64,000 bases of DNA from Odontesthes bonariensis. Its lineage: Eukaryota; Chordata; Actinopteri; Atheriniformes; Atherinopsidae. Location of the stretch: assembly GCF_027942865.1 (NCBI RefSeq), contig NC_134507.1, forward strand, positions 35,083,711-35,147,710, in the 5' to 3' direction. A program made the translations under genes and the position numbers. Below the pieces are notes generated by a model. That model did no database searches. It was given only the letters and a program-made list of their open reading frames with translations, and was not told the origin of the DNA. Each line of letters opens with the position of its first letter. Position 1 is the stretch's first letter. Shown in pieces: positions 24,697-35,092 of the stretch.

Positions 24697-25719
24697 TGTG
24701 AGAAAGGGGGCTTCTCTACCCCCAGCTCACGTCAGGACTGGCCCTCTCCAATAAAGATTAAAAGAAGACTGAAACTAGGCAACTGAAAATATCGTGATAC
24801 GGGTGCGGATTTATTTCCAGTGCAGAAGTGCATACAAAATATGAAAACAAAAACTGAATCAACGCAAAAGAAAACCGGCCTCAATCAGGCAACTCAAATA
24901 AACTATAACAAAAGACTTTCTAAATACAAACTTCTTAGCATTTACTTCTTTTACACAGCCTCACAGCAAGCATGTGCATTAACCTCATCCTCTCTCTCTA
25001 GAATGAGACAGGCCTGCCCTTTTGAAGGGCTCACAGACTGCAGCTCACTGATGATTGGTTCAGTAATCAACCAATAGAAAAATAAAGTCACAAAAAGCAT
25101 TAAAACACCCATTTAAATCCCCATACAAAATATCACAATACTCCCAAACCTACATTAAAATACTAGAATAGACACAGACCAAATTGACATTCCTAAATGT
25201 TTGCAATAAAGAGATACAATATTATTTCATTAAAACATTCCACTTCCGGGTGCCGAAAGCTCTCTCCACTGCCAGATCAGTGTATAAGAACTTTGGTTCC
25301 GAGAGGCTCTGGTTTCCTCCCGGACCCGATGGTTGACGCACCAATGCAAGGTGAGCGAAATGTTTGAATGTCTCGTGGGGGTTATTGTAATGCGTGTGGA
25401 TTATGGAGCCAAGACAACGGGTACCGCGCTGCTTGCTAACATGGTGAGTAAATGAATGTTCAAACAAAGTGTACATGTAATTGCGTGTGGGTGTCATCTC
25501 GCGCTAGCCGCGGTAAAACAATGAATGAATGTTTGTAAGGCTAACAGGTGTCTCGGCTGTGTGCGCCTGCGTGCGCCTGTGTGTGTGTCTGTGTGCTACT
25601 GCGCAAATGAGAGGGTCTTGTGAGTGTCGGAGGTGTCTGTGAGTGTAGACGAGTGTAGGTAAAGTCTGTAGTAGCGTTTCTGTGGAAAATGTGATTACCA
25701 TCCGTCGTCATTTTCCACA
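24697..25719 (-). repeat. Gmr1-type element 3' LTR
   Basis: This is a 1,023-bp long terminal repeat with TG...CA ends, downstream in element orientation. A purine-rich stretch (AACAGAAGGGGGAGGAAA on the minus strand) directly precedes it at about 25720-25740, the expected place for the polypurine tract. Confidence 0.92.
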
Positions 25720-28700
25720 TTTCCTCCCCCTTCTGTTGGCTCGCCACCCGGGTGGCGAGACAGGAAGTCCGCTACAGGGTTTTGTGACCCTGCCCTGTAT
25801 TTCACTGTGAACCTGAAGGGCTGCAAGGAGAGAAACCAACGTGTAATGCGTGCATTAGAGTCTTTCATTCTCCCCAGCCACTGCAACGCTCTGTGGTCAG
25901 TCTCAAGTACAAAGTCTCTGCCCAACAGGTAGTACTTGAATGTCTCTAGCGCCCATTTCACGGCAAGGCACTCGAGCTCCACCACCGAGTACCTTGTTTC
26001 TCGGGGGAAAAGCTTTCGGCTAATATAAGCCACCGGCTTCTGCTGCTCTGCCTCTCCCTGGAGAAGGACTGCCCCCAGCCCAACCCCAGAGGCATCCGTT
26101 TGCACCGTAAAGCTCTGTTCAAAGTCTGGGCTCTGTAGCACAGGCTCACAAAGCAGAGACCCTTTCAGATCCTGGAAGGCCTGCTCCTGCACCTCCCCCC
26201 ACTCCACCTTTGCCGACCCCGACTTGCGAGTCAGGTCAGTGAGGGGTGCAGCCCGGGTGGCGAAGTTCGGAATGAACCTCCGATACCACCCAGCAAGGCC
26301 CAGGAAAGAGCGGACGTCCTTCTTGGTCCGTGGTCGCTGGCAGTCCCGGACCGCCTCGAGCTTGTCCTTCTGTGGCTTGATCACACCATTGCCAATGATG
26401 TGGCCCAGGTAACGAACCTCCTGCTGAGCCAGGGAACATTTCTTTGGGTGGACAGTCAGGCCCGCCTCGCTGATGCGCCGGAACACCTCGGCCAGGTGTT
26501 GGAGGTGCTCCTCCCAGGTGTCGCTCCATACCACGACGTCGTCAAGGTAAGCTGCGGCGAAGCCCCCCATGCCCTCTAGGACATGGTCCATGAGTCTTTG
26601 GAAGGTCGCCGGTGCCCCCTGCAAAACAAAGGGCATGGTTGTGAATTGGTACAGGCTTTGAGGGGTACGGAAGGCGGTGTACTGTTTCGCCCCCTCGGCC
26701 ATCGGCACCTGCCAATAACCCCTGCAGAGGTCAAGGGTCGTGATGAACGACGCCCTCCCAAGCCCCTCGATCAAGTCGTCCAGTCTGGGCATTGGGTAGG
26801 CGTCAAATGTGGACTGCGAGTTCAAGTGTCTGAAATCAATACAAAAGCGGATGCTGCCATCCTTCTTTAGGACCAGCACCACCGGGCTGCTCCAGCTGCT
26901 GCTGGACCGCTCAATGACCCCCAGCTGCTTCATGACCTCCAGCTCCTCCCGCAGAGCAGGAAGCAATCGCTCTGGGATGCGGTACATCCTCTGCCGCACT
27001 GGATTCGAGTCTTTAAGCTGGAGGTCATGCTCCACCAACGAAGTGCGCCCAGGCTGTTCGGAAAACAGGCCAGGCGGGATGATGGCCTGCAACTCCTCTG
27101 CTTGCTGAGCTGTCAGGTGGGAGACATCGGGGTCAGTTGGTGCGGCTGCTGCAGGGAAGAACTGCTCCTGCGGCTCCACATCACCTTCCACGTCCTGCAC
27201 CAGGAGCTGCAGGCTGGGCGGCGCCTCCCGCTCATGCCACTCCTTAAGCAGGTTAATGTGAAAGACCTGCCTGGTCTTCTGTCGTCCCGGCATCTCCACC
27301 AAGTAGGTCACCGGCCCCCGCTGACGCGTCACGGTGTAGGGACCTTGCCAGCGGGCCAGCAACTTGTTCTCCGTCGTTGGCAACAGCAAGAGAACCTGCT
27401 GCCCGGGTGCGAAGCTCCTTTGCCTCGCCCTCTGGTCGTACCACTGCGACTGGGTCTGCTGGGCCTTGGTCATGTTCTCCTCCACCAAGCTGGCCATCCT
27501 CCCCATCTTCTCCTGGATCCTCAGGACGTAGGAGAGCACACTGTCTGGCTCCTGGGGTTTTGGTGTCACCCAGGCATCACGGAGTAGATCCAACGGGCCC
27601 CGGACCTGGCGCCCGTACAGCAACTCAAATGGGGAGAAACCAGTGGAAGCCTGTGGTACCTCCCTATAGGCGAAAAGGAGGTATGGCAACCACTGGTCCC
27701 AGTCTTTGCCGTTCTCCGCCACAAACTTTCTCAGCATCGACTTCAGGGTTTGGTTGTACCGTTCCACCAGCCCATCAGTCTGGGGGTGGTAGGGAGTGGT
27801 CCGTATCCCCTTTATCCCCAGCAAACTATACACTTGTCTAAGTGTCTTGGACAGGAATGCGGTGCCTTGGTCTGTCAGTATTTCATGTGGTATGCCTACT
27901 CGTGATATCAGTTGTAACAGTGCTCTTGCAACTGACCCTGCAGTTATCTTCCGAAGGGGGAATGCCTCTGGATAACGTGTGGCATAGTCACACATGACTA
28001 GAATTAACCTGTGCCCTGACCTGGTTCTTTCCAATGGTCCTACAATGTCCATCCCTATCCTCTGAAATGGAACGCCTATGATGGGAAGTGGTTGTAGAGG
28101 GAAGGGTCTAGCCTTGTGTTTGCTAGTGAGTTGACAGGTAGCACATGTGCGACAGTATTTTTGAACATCAGTGTAGAGCCCTGGCCAGTGAAAGCGTTGT
28201 GCAATTCTTTCAAGGGTCTTAACAGTACCCAAATGCCCCGCCCAAGGTATATCATGGCCAAGACTGAGCACTCTCTCTCTCAGACATTTCGGCACTACCA
28301 CCTGCTCTATACTGCCATTTTCAGGTTGGTGGTACAATAAGTCATCTCTCACAAAGTAGTATTCACCCGTTAGCGCCTTAGCCACACCGGTTTGCACACC
28401 ATCAATATCTGTCACTTTAGCAAATGCATCCTTCAAAGAGTCATCATTCTTCTGCAGATCATTAAGATTATGGGGAGGCTTCCACACATCACTTTCATCA
28501 ACAGGTTTTGGCAACTGGCCAACAACCTTAGCTGCTGTGCCCTGCAGTTTAGCACGTCTTCGTTGCCTACGTGTCTTAGGCATTCTAGTAACAGGGGGAT
28601 CAATGTCACATTGGCTATAGGGCAACATCTCACACACTTCCTTCTGTGCCTCTTCCTGTGCATCCTCCTCAGCAAACTGCTTAGCCATGGCCCTTGTGAC

Positions 28701-30383
28701 TACCATGCTAACAGGCACCGATGACAGTACCAGCTCAGGCAAAATGAGGACATCTTGACCCAGCACTACAGGATACCGTAATCCTTGTACAATGCCTGCC
28801 CTCAGAAGGAAAGCTTGCCCCTGAACCTCAAGAAAAATATCTCCCACAGGGTACACATGCTCGTCTCCATTCACACAACACACTCTAAGCTGCTCTGTCC
28901 TCAATACCGCTGACTTATCGATCAGGTGTGGCTGGACAAGGGTGTGTGTGCTGCCAGTGTCAAGCAGGGCAAATGTTGGCTTCTCATTTACAGTTACCGG
29001 GATCGTTTGCACTTTGGATAACACATCATCAGCTCTAGGGACATTACAAAAACTGGACCCCTGAGCTTTCCTGCTCGGGCAGTCTCTGGCAATGTGGTTA
29101 GGTTTACCACAGTTATGGCATGTGAAGGGCGGCCTATGAGTGGTAGCTGTGGGTGCCGGGTGTCTAGGCGGTGGTGTGTAGGGGCGTGTAGGAGGCCTAG
29201 GTGATGGGGTGTAAGGGGAAGTGTAGGTGTGGTGCGGTGGCCTGACCTGACCTAACCCCCTAGGACCAACTCCCCCACCAGGAACCCCAGACTTACCACT
29301 GCCGGCTGGTCGGTTGTAGTTCTGGCTCCGGAACACCTTCGGACCCGATCGAGCTGCCAGGAACGCCTCCACCAGTTCAGCTGCTTGCTGGCCTGTGGTT
29401 GGGTTGTGCTCCTTAACCCAGACCCGGATTTCAGGAGCTAGGGTGCGCAGGTACTGCTCAAGCACGAGGATTTCTCCAATATCCTCCACAGTCTTGCCTG
29501 CCGGTCTCACCCACTTCTTGTATAGGTCCATCAGGCGGTTGTACAGTTCCCGAGGGTTCTCCTCTGCTCGCACATCTGGATCCCGGAACCGCTGCCGGTA
29601 CGTCTCGCCGTTGATTTCATACTTGGTGAGTATTGCTGCCTTCACTTTGTCGTAGTCCATGGTCTCATTCATGTCCATCGCGACATACGCCGCTCGGGCC
29701 CGACCCGTCAGGTATGGGACCAGGTAGATGGCCCAGTCTGCCCTCGGCCACCGGTAGGCCAAGGCCAGTCTCTCAAACGTTGTCAGATATTGTTCAATAT
29801 CATCTCCTTCTTCCAGCTTTGGCACTGATGCCCTCGTCCAGGCAACAGGATTCAGTGCGGCTGGGCCGATTACAGGGTGTGGTGCTGGAGGCTGTGATGG
29901 TGCTGGAGCTGCTGGCGCTGCTGCTACGGCTGCTGGAACTGCTGGTACCGGGAAACCTGGCGGTGGCGCTACTGGGTTGTGTTGAGGTCTCAGCTGTAGT
30001 AGACCCCCATCATCATCATCTGGCTGCTGATGCTGCTCCTCTCTTGCCTTTCGTCGATCTCTCTCTAGCTCGTCGTGTACAGTGTTGAGCTGAATCTGGA
30101 CGTTGCGCCATCTCATTTCCTGCTTGTTCGCCTCACGTTGCTGGTCCAGTATGGATTTCTGTAGCAGACCGTACAGCGCGCTCATGTGCATTGTCTGCGG
30201 AACACCATCTTCTCCGCCCATGGCTCCTCCGTTCGTCTCACCAGCCTCACGCTCCTCCACCTCTTCGGCTCTCACCTCCTCCCCGGCATCTTGGAGTAGA
30301 CGCCGATACGCCATGCCCCGTTTAGGCTGAACCCGTCTGCCTGTCGTCTTCTTCCCAATCTTCCGAGGCGCCACTGTCACCAC
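25695..30383 (-). CDS. Gmr1-type Gag-Pol polyprotein frame (retrotransposon)
   Basis: A single open frame of up to 1,562 codons; the first ATG in frame is at 30314, and I prefer that start. In order it shows a Gag region, a CCHC knuckle (CHNCGKPNHIARDC, near 29085-29130), an aspartic protease (LLDTGSTHTL, near 28960), and an integrase with an HHCC region (about 28060-28260) and a catalytic core (about 27600-28060: DIVGP, TDQGTAF, YHPQTDGLVER). Then come the reverse transcriptase (DFRHLN, YLDDVVVW near 26530-26550) and RNase H (QTDASGVGLGAVL, about 25900-26110). The last codons extend into the LTR. It looks whole. It belongs to a mobile element, not to the host. Confidence 0.93.
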   Translation of the reverse strand: MVTVAPRKIGKKTTGRRVQPKRGMAYRRLLQDAGEEVRAEEVEEREAGETNGGAMGGEDGVPQTMHMSALYGLLQKSILDQQREANKQEMRWRNVQIQLNTVHDELERDRRKAREEQHQQPDDDDGGLLQLRPQHNPVAPPPGFPVPAVPAAVAAAPAAPAPSQPPAPHPVIGPAALNPVAWTRASVPKLEEGDDIEQYLTTFERLALAYRWPRADWAIYLVPYLTGRARAAYVAMDMNETMDYDKVKAAILTKYEINGETYRQRFRDPDVRAEENPRELYNRLMDLYKKWVRPAGKTVEDIGEILVLEQYLRTLAPEIRVWVKEHNPTTGQQAAELVEAFLAARSGPKVFRSQNYNRPAGSGKSGVPGGGVGPRGLGQVRPPHHTYTSPYTPSPRPPTRPYTPPPRHPAPTATTHRPPFTCHNCGKPNHIARDCPSRKAQGSSFCNVPRADDVLSKVQTIPVTVNEKPTFALLDTGSTHTLVQPHLIDKSAVLRTEQLRVCCVNGDEHVYPVGDIFLEVQGQAFLLRAGIVQGLRYPVVLGQDVLILPELVLSSVPVSMVVTRAMAKQFAEEDAQEEAQKEVCEMLPYSQCDIDPPVTRMPKTRRQRRRAKLQGTAAKVVGQLPKPVDESDVWKPPHNLNDLQKNDDSLKDAFAKVTDIDGVQTGVAKALTGEYYFVRDDLLYHQPENGSIEQVVVPKCLRERVLSLGHDIPWAGHLGTVKTLERIAQRFHWPGLYTDVQKYCRTCATCQLTSKHKARPFPLQPLPIIGVPFQRIGMDIVGPLERTRSGHRLILVMCDYATRYPEAFPLRKITAGSVARALLQLISRVGIPHEILTDQGTAFLSKTLRQVYSLLGIKGIRTTPYHPQTDGLVERYNQTLKSMLRKFVAENGKDWDQWLPYLLFAYREVPQASTGFSPFELLYGRQVRGPLDLLRDAWVTPKPQEPDSVLSYVLRIQEKMGRMASLVEENMTKAQQTQSQWYDQRARQRSFAPGQQVLLLLPTTENKLLARWQGPYTVTRQRGPVTYLVEMPGRQKTRQVFHINLLKEWHEREAPPSLQLLVQDVEGDVEPQEQFFPAAAAPTDPDVSHLTAQQAEELQAIIPPGLFSEQPGRTSLVEHDLQLKDSNPVRQRMYRIPERLLPALREELEVMKQLGVIERSSSSWSSPVVLVLKKDGSIRFCIDFRHLNSQSTFDAYPMPRLDDLIEGLGRASFITTLDLCRGYWQVPMAEGAKQYTAFRTPQSLYQFTTMPFVLQGAPATFQRLMDHVLEGMGGFAAAYLDDVVVWSDTWEEHLQHLAEVFRRISEAGLTVHPKKCSLAQQEVRYLGHIIGNGVIKPQKDKLEAVRDCQRPRTKKDVRSFLGLAGWYRRFIPNFATRAAPLTDLTRKSGSAKVEWGEVQEQAFQDLKGSLLCEPVLQSPDFEQSFTVQTDASGVGLGAVLLQGEAEQQKPVAYISRKLFPRETRYSVVELECLAVKWALETFKYYLLGRDFVLETDHRALQWLGRMKDSNARITRWFLSLQPFRFTVKYRAGSQNPVADFLSRHPGGEPTEGGGNVENDDGW

Positions 30384-30397
30384 TTCTGAACACCACT

Positions 30398-31420
30398 TGT
30401 GAGAAAGGGGGCTTCTCTACCCCCAGCTCACGTCAGGACTGGCCCTCTCCAATAAAGATTAAAAGAAGACTGAAACTAGGCAACTGAAAATATCGTGATA
30501 CGGGTGCGGATTTATTTCCAGTGCAGAAGTGCATAGAAAATATGAAAACAAAAACTGAATCAACGCAAAAGAAAACCGGCCTCAATCAGGCAACTCAAAT
30601 AAACTATAACAAAAGACTTTCTAAATACAAACTTCTTAGCATTTACTTCTTTTACACAGCCTCACAGCAAGCATGTGCATTCACCTCACCCTCTCTCTCT
30701 AGAATGAGACAGGCCTGCCCTTTTGAAGGGCTCACAGACTGCAGCTCACTGATGATTGGTTCAGTAATCAACCAATAGAAAAATAAAGTCACAAAAAGCA
30801 TTAAAACACCCATTTAAATCCCCATACAAAATATCACAATACTCCCAAACCTACATTAAAATACTAGAATAGACACAGACCAAATTGACATTCCTAAATG
30901 TTTGCAATAAAGAGATACAATATTATTTCATTAAAACATTCCACTTCCGGGTGCCGAAAGCTCTCTCCACTGCCAGATCAGTGTATAAGAACTTTGGTTC
31001 CGAGAGGCTCTGGTTTCCTCCCGGACCCGATGGTTGACGCACCAATGCGAGGTGAGCGAAATGTTTGAATGTCTCGTGGGGGATATTGTAATGCGTGTGG
31101 ATTATGGAGCCAAGACAACGGGTACCGCGCTGCTTGCTAACATGGTGAGTAAATGAATGTTCAAACAAAGTGTACATGTAATTGCGTGTGGGTGTCATCT
31201 CGCGCTAGCCGCGGTAAAACAATGAATGAATGTTTGTAAGGCTAACAGGTGTCTCGGCTGTGTGCGCCTGCGTGCGCCTGTGTGTGTGTCTGTGTGCTAC
31301 TGCGCAAATGAGAGGGTCTTGTGAGTGTCGGAGGTGTCTGTGAGTGTAGACGAGTGTAGGTAAAGTCTGTAGTAGCGTTTCTGTGGAAAATGTGATCACC
31401 ATCGGTCGTCATTTTCCACA
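30398..31420 (-). repeat. Gmr1-type element 5' LTR
   Basis: This is a 1,023-bp long terminal repeat with TG...CA ends, upstream in element orientation. Just inside it, two bases in, TGGTGTTCAGAAGTGG could serve as the tRNA primer site. It resembles leucine-tRNA-type sites, but that assignment is tentative. Confidence 0.92.
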
Positions 31421-31425
31421 CTGAG

Positions 31426-31482
31426 CCTCGTCCTGGGTGAACCACCTTCTTGATCATGGTATCTCCCCTGCCAGGTAAGTAT
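31426..31482 (-). pseudogene. U1 snRNA copy 2, 5' part, separated by a Gypsy insertion
   Basis: This is the 5' 57 nt of U1 copy 2, from the splice-site recognition end through stem-loop I. Its own promoter side (31483 upward) is unchanged. A transcript started here would run within 57 nt into the retrotransposon LTR in sense orientation. Confidence 0.93.
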
Positions 31483-32031
31483 GAGTTGGAACAGTCAGAG
31501 GCTGACACCTCTTTTCCAGGTGCCTCACTCGGCCGGACGGTGCAGCAAATTCAACTGTCTGCAGTGCCATGCCAGCAGCTAACCTGAATCTGAAAAGCTT
31601 GCAGATTAAAACAGTCCGGCTTTTCTTCATCTTTCTGATCAGTTCTTGTTTCAACAACCAAGGAACTTGGAGCACAAATTGATTTAGTTTTTCCACTCTC
31701 CCCATCTCTAGAGCCACACCCAACACACACTGGGAAAATTCTTAGTTGAGGCAAACCCTCACGGCTTAATATCTCCAGTGCAGAAATGCTGCCGTATTCT
31801 CATCTCGTTGTTGCCATCACTAAGGCAACGCCCACCTGCCTGGGGGGACTGCACTGTATGACCTCACCTGACAACTGCGCAGCTGCATATCAGATGTGCA
31901 GACCTGCCGCAGCATTCAGCAAACCTTGCAAAACATGGGTTTTAAAGATGGAAAGGTGTCCTTAAAGCAGCAACGCCAGGACAAAAACCAAGGTAGAGTT
32001 GCCCAGGGATATTCACGTTATACAGTCAAAT

Positions 32032-32195
32032 CAGGGGAGAGCGCGAACGCAGTCCCCCACTACCAGAAATTATGCAGTCGAGATTCCCACATTTGGGGAA
32101 TTCGCAAGGGTCAGTACAGCCGGTGTGCAATGGCTGAGCCTCGTCCTGGGTGAACCACCTTCTTGATCATGGTATCTCCCTTGCCAGGTAAGTAT
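32032..32195 (-). ncRNA. U1 snRNA gene, copy 3
   Basis: Full length, 164 nt, first intact gene after the Gypsy insertion. It differs from the consensus by G15A, just after the splice-site recognition end, and by G81A near stem II. The binding loops and Sm site are unchanged. Confidence 0.95.
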
Positions 32196-32743
32196 GAGTT
32201 GGAACTGTCAGAGGCTGACACCTCTTTTCCAGGTGCCTCACTCGGCCGGACGGTGCAGCAAATTCAACTGTCTGCAGTGCCATGCCAGCAGCTAACCTGA
32301 ATCTGAAAAGCTTGCAGATTAAAACACTCCGGCTTTTCTTCATCTTTCTGATCAGTTCTTGTTTCAACAACCAAGGAACTTGGAGCACAAATTGATTTAG
32401 TTTTTCCACTCTCCCCATCTCTAGAGCCACACCCATCCACACAGGGAAAATTCTTAGTTGAGGCAAACCCTCACGGCTTAATATCTCCAGTGCAGAAATG
32501 CTGCCGTATTCTCATCTCGTTGTTGCCATCACTAAGGCAACGCCCACCTGCCTGGGGTGACTGCACTGTATGACCTCACCTGACAACTGCGCAGCTGCAT
32601 ATCAGCTGTGCAGACCTGCCGCAGCATTCAGCAAACCTTGCAAAACATGGGTTTAAAAGATGGAAAGGTGTCCTTAAAGCAGCAACGCCAGGACAAAAAC
32701 CAAGGTAGAGTTGCCCAGGGATATTTACGTTATACAGTCAAAT

Positions 32744-32907
32744 CAGGGGAGAGCGCGAACGCAGTCCCCCACTACCAGAAATTATGCAGTCGAGATTCCC
32801 ACATTTGGGGAATTCGCAAGGGTCAGCACAACCGGTGTGCAATGGCTGAGCCTCGTCCTGGGTGAACCACCTTCTTGATCATGGTATCTCCCCTGCCAGG
32901 TAAGTAT
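32744..32907 (-). ncRNA. U1 snRNA gene, copy 4
   Basis: Full length, 164 nt. The only difference seen from the consensus is C77U, which turns the G62-C77 pair of stem II into a G-U wobble. The same variant is in copies 5 and 14. Confidence 0.95.
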
Positions 32908-33456
32908 GAGTTGGAACTGTCAGAGGCTGACACCTCTTTTCCAGGTGCCTCACTCGGCCGGACGGTGCAGCAAATTCAACTGTCTGCAGTGCCATGCCAG
33001 CAGCTAACCTGAATCTGAAAAGCTTGCAGATTAAAACACTCCGGCTTTTCTTCATCTTTCTGATCAGGTCTTGTTTCAACAACCAAGGAACTTGGAGCAC
33101 AAATTGATTTAGTTTTTCCACTCTCCCCATCTCTAGAGCCACACCCAACCCACACTGGGAAAATTCTTAGTTGAGGCAAACCCTCACGGCTTAATATCTC
33201 CAGTGCAGAAATGCTGCCGTATTCTCATCTCGTTGTTGCCATCACTAAGGCAACGCCCACCTGCCTGGGGTGACTGCACTGTATGACCTCACCTGACAAC
33301 TGCGCAGCTGCATATCAGCTGTGCAGACCTGCCGCAGCATTCAGCAAACCTTGCAAAACATGGGTTTTAAAGATGGAAAGGTGTCGTTAAAGCAGCAACG
33401 GCAGGACAAAAACCAAGGTAGAGTTGCCCAGGGATATTTACGTTAAACAGTCAAAT

Positions 33457-33620
33457 CAGGGGAGAGCGCGAACGCAGTCCCCCACTACCAGAAATTATGC
33501 AGTCGAGATTCCCACATTTGGGGAATTCGCAAGGGTCAGCACAACCGGTGTGCAATGGCTGAGCCTCGTCCTGGGTGAACCACCTTCTTGATCATGGTAT
33601 CTCCCCTGCCAGGTAAGTAT
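33457..33620 (-). ncRNA. U1 snRNA gene, copy 5
   Basis: Full length, 164 nt, carrying the same C77U change as copy 4. Its upstream spacer shares private variants with that of copy 4 (ATCAGGTCTTG near 33063 and 33776), which points to a recent local duplication. Confidence 0.95.
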
Positions 33621-34169
33621 GAGTTGGAACTGTCAGAGGCTGACACCTCTTTTCCAGGTGCCTCACTCGGCCGGACGGTGCAGCAAATTCAACTGTCTGC
33701 AGTGCCATGCCAGCAGCTAACCTGAATCTGAAAAGCTTGCAGATTAAAACACTCCGGCTTTTCTTCATCTTTCTGATCAGGTCTTGTTTCAACAACCAAG
33801 GAACTTGGAGCACAAATTGATTTAGTTTTTCCACTCTCCCCATCTCTAGAGCCACACCCAACCCACACTGGGAAAATTCTTAGTTGAGGCAAACCCTCAC
33901 GGCTTAATATCTCCAGTGCAGAAATGCTGCCGTATTCTCATCTCGTTGTTGCCATCACTAAGGCAACGCCCACCTGCCTGGGGTGACTGCACTGTATGAC
34001 CTCACCTGACAACTGCGCAGCTGCATATCAGCTGTGCAGACCTGCCGCAGCATTCAGCAAACCTTGCAAAACATGGGTTTTAAAGATGGAAAGGTGTCGT
34101 TAAAGCAGCAACGGCAGGACAAAAACCAAGGTAGAGTTGCCCAGGGATATTTACGTTAAACAGTCAAAT

Positions 34170-34333
34170 CAGGGGAGAGCGCGAACGCAGTCCCCCACTA
34201 CCAGAAATTATGCAGTCGAGATTCCCACATTTGGGGAATTCGCAAGGGTCAGTACAGCCGGTGTGCAATGGCTGAGCCTCATCCTGGGTGAACCACCTTC
34301 TTGATCATGGTATCTCCCCTGCCAGGTAAGTAT
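34170..34333 (-). ncRNA. U1 snRNA gene, copy 6
   Basis: Full length, 164 nt, with C53U between stems I and II and G81A. It shares the downstream variant CGTTAAACAG with copy 5. Confidence 0.95.
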
Positions 34334-34882
34334 GAGTTGGAACTGTCAGAGGCTGACACCTCTTTTCCAGGTGCCTCACTCGGCCGGACGGTGCAGCAAA
34401 TTCAACTGTCTGCAGTGCCATGCCAGCAGCTAACCTGAATCTGAAAAGCTTGCAGATTAAAACAGTCCGGCTTTTCTTCATCTTTCTGATCAGTTCTTGT
34501 TTCAACAACCAAGGAACTTGGAGCACAAATTGATTTAGTTTTTCCACTCTCCCCATCTATAGAGCCACACCCAACCCACACTGGGAAAATTCTTAGTTGA
34601 GGCAAACCCTCACGGCTTAATATCTCCAGTGCAGAAATGCTGCCGTATTCTCATCTCGTTGTTGCCATCACTAAGGCAACGCCCACCTGCCTGGGGTGAC
34701 TGCACTGTATGACCTCACCTGACAACTGCGCAGCTGCATATCAGCTGTGCAGACCTGCCGCAGCATTCAGCAAACCTTGCAAAACATGGGTTTTAAAGAT
34801 GGAAAGGTGTCGTTAAAGCAGCAACACCAGGACAAAAACCAAGGTTGAGTTGCCCAGGGATATTCACGTTATACAGTCAAAT

Positions 34883-35046
34883 CAGGGGAGAGCGCGAACG
34901 CAGTCCCCCACTACCAGAAATTATGCAGTCGAGATTCCCACATTTGGGGAATTCGCAAGGGTCAGCACAGCCGGTGTGCAATGGCTGAGCCTCGTCCTGG
35001 GTGAACCACCTTCTTGATCATGGTATCTCCCCTGCCAGGTAAGTAT
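34883..35046 (-). ncRNA. U1 snRNA gene, copy 7 (consensus sequence)
   Basis: Full length, 164 nt, and identical to the array consensus as far as I can read. Residues 1-11 are AUACUUACCUG, complementary to 5' splice sites. The stem-loop I loop is GAUCAAGAAG, the U1-70K site, with A where human has C. The stem-loop II loop contains AUUGCAC, the U1A site. The Sm site is AAUUUCUGG, followed by the terminal stem ending CUCUCCCCUG. Pair 95-113 is A-U (human U-A) and pair 62-77 is G-C (human U-A), so pairing is kept where the sequence changed. A fully functional gene is likely. Confidence 0.97.
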
Positions 35047-35092
35047 GAGTTGGAACTGTCAGAGGCTGACACCTCTTTTCCAGGTGCCTCAC
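35047..35092 (-). promoter_or_regulatory. Conserved U1 upstream region, candidate proximal sequence element (representative copy 7)
   Basis: Directly upstream of the U1 start is a perfect 6-bp inverted repeat (TGTCAG-3-CTGACA, 35057-35071, about -11 to -25). Next to it is a block with GGAAAAGAGG on the minus strand (35070-35092, -24 to -46), which resembles the 3' half of the vertebrate snRNA proximal sequence element (TAAAAGNG type) but lies closer to the start than usual. There is no TATA box, consistent with Pol II snRNA genes. Both blocks recur in every unit. The functional reading is inference. Confidence 0.45.

Larger units (their letters stand above)
24697..31420 (-). mobile_element. 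Gmr1-type Ty3/Gypsy LTR retrotransposon, looks whole
   Basis: Two 1,023-bp LTRs with TG...CA ends flank one long minus-strand frame. The 5-bp target duplication CTGAG is present on both sides (24692-24696 and 31421-31425). The two LTRs differ at only about seven positions, so the insertion is young. The pol order is protease, integrase, reverse transcriptase, RNase H, meaning that integrase precedes reverse transcriptase. This is the order known for the Gmr1 group of deuterostome Ty3/Gypsy elements and unlike ordinary Gypsy. I see no break in the long frame. It lies inside U1 copy 2, in the same orientation as the U1 genes. Confidence 0.95.

Noticed and set aside
30315-30383. Extension of the Gmr1-type frame upstream of the first ATG
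   Set aside because: There is no ATG in this part; it lies next to the LTR and likely overlaps leader sequence.
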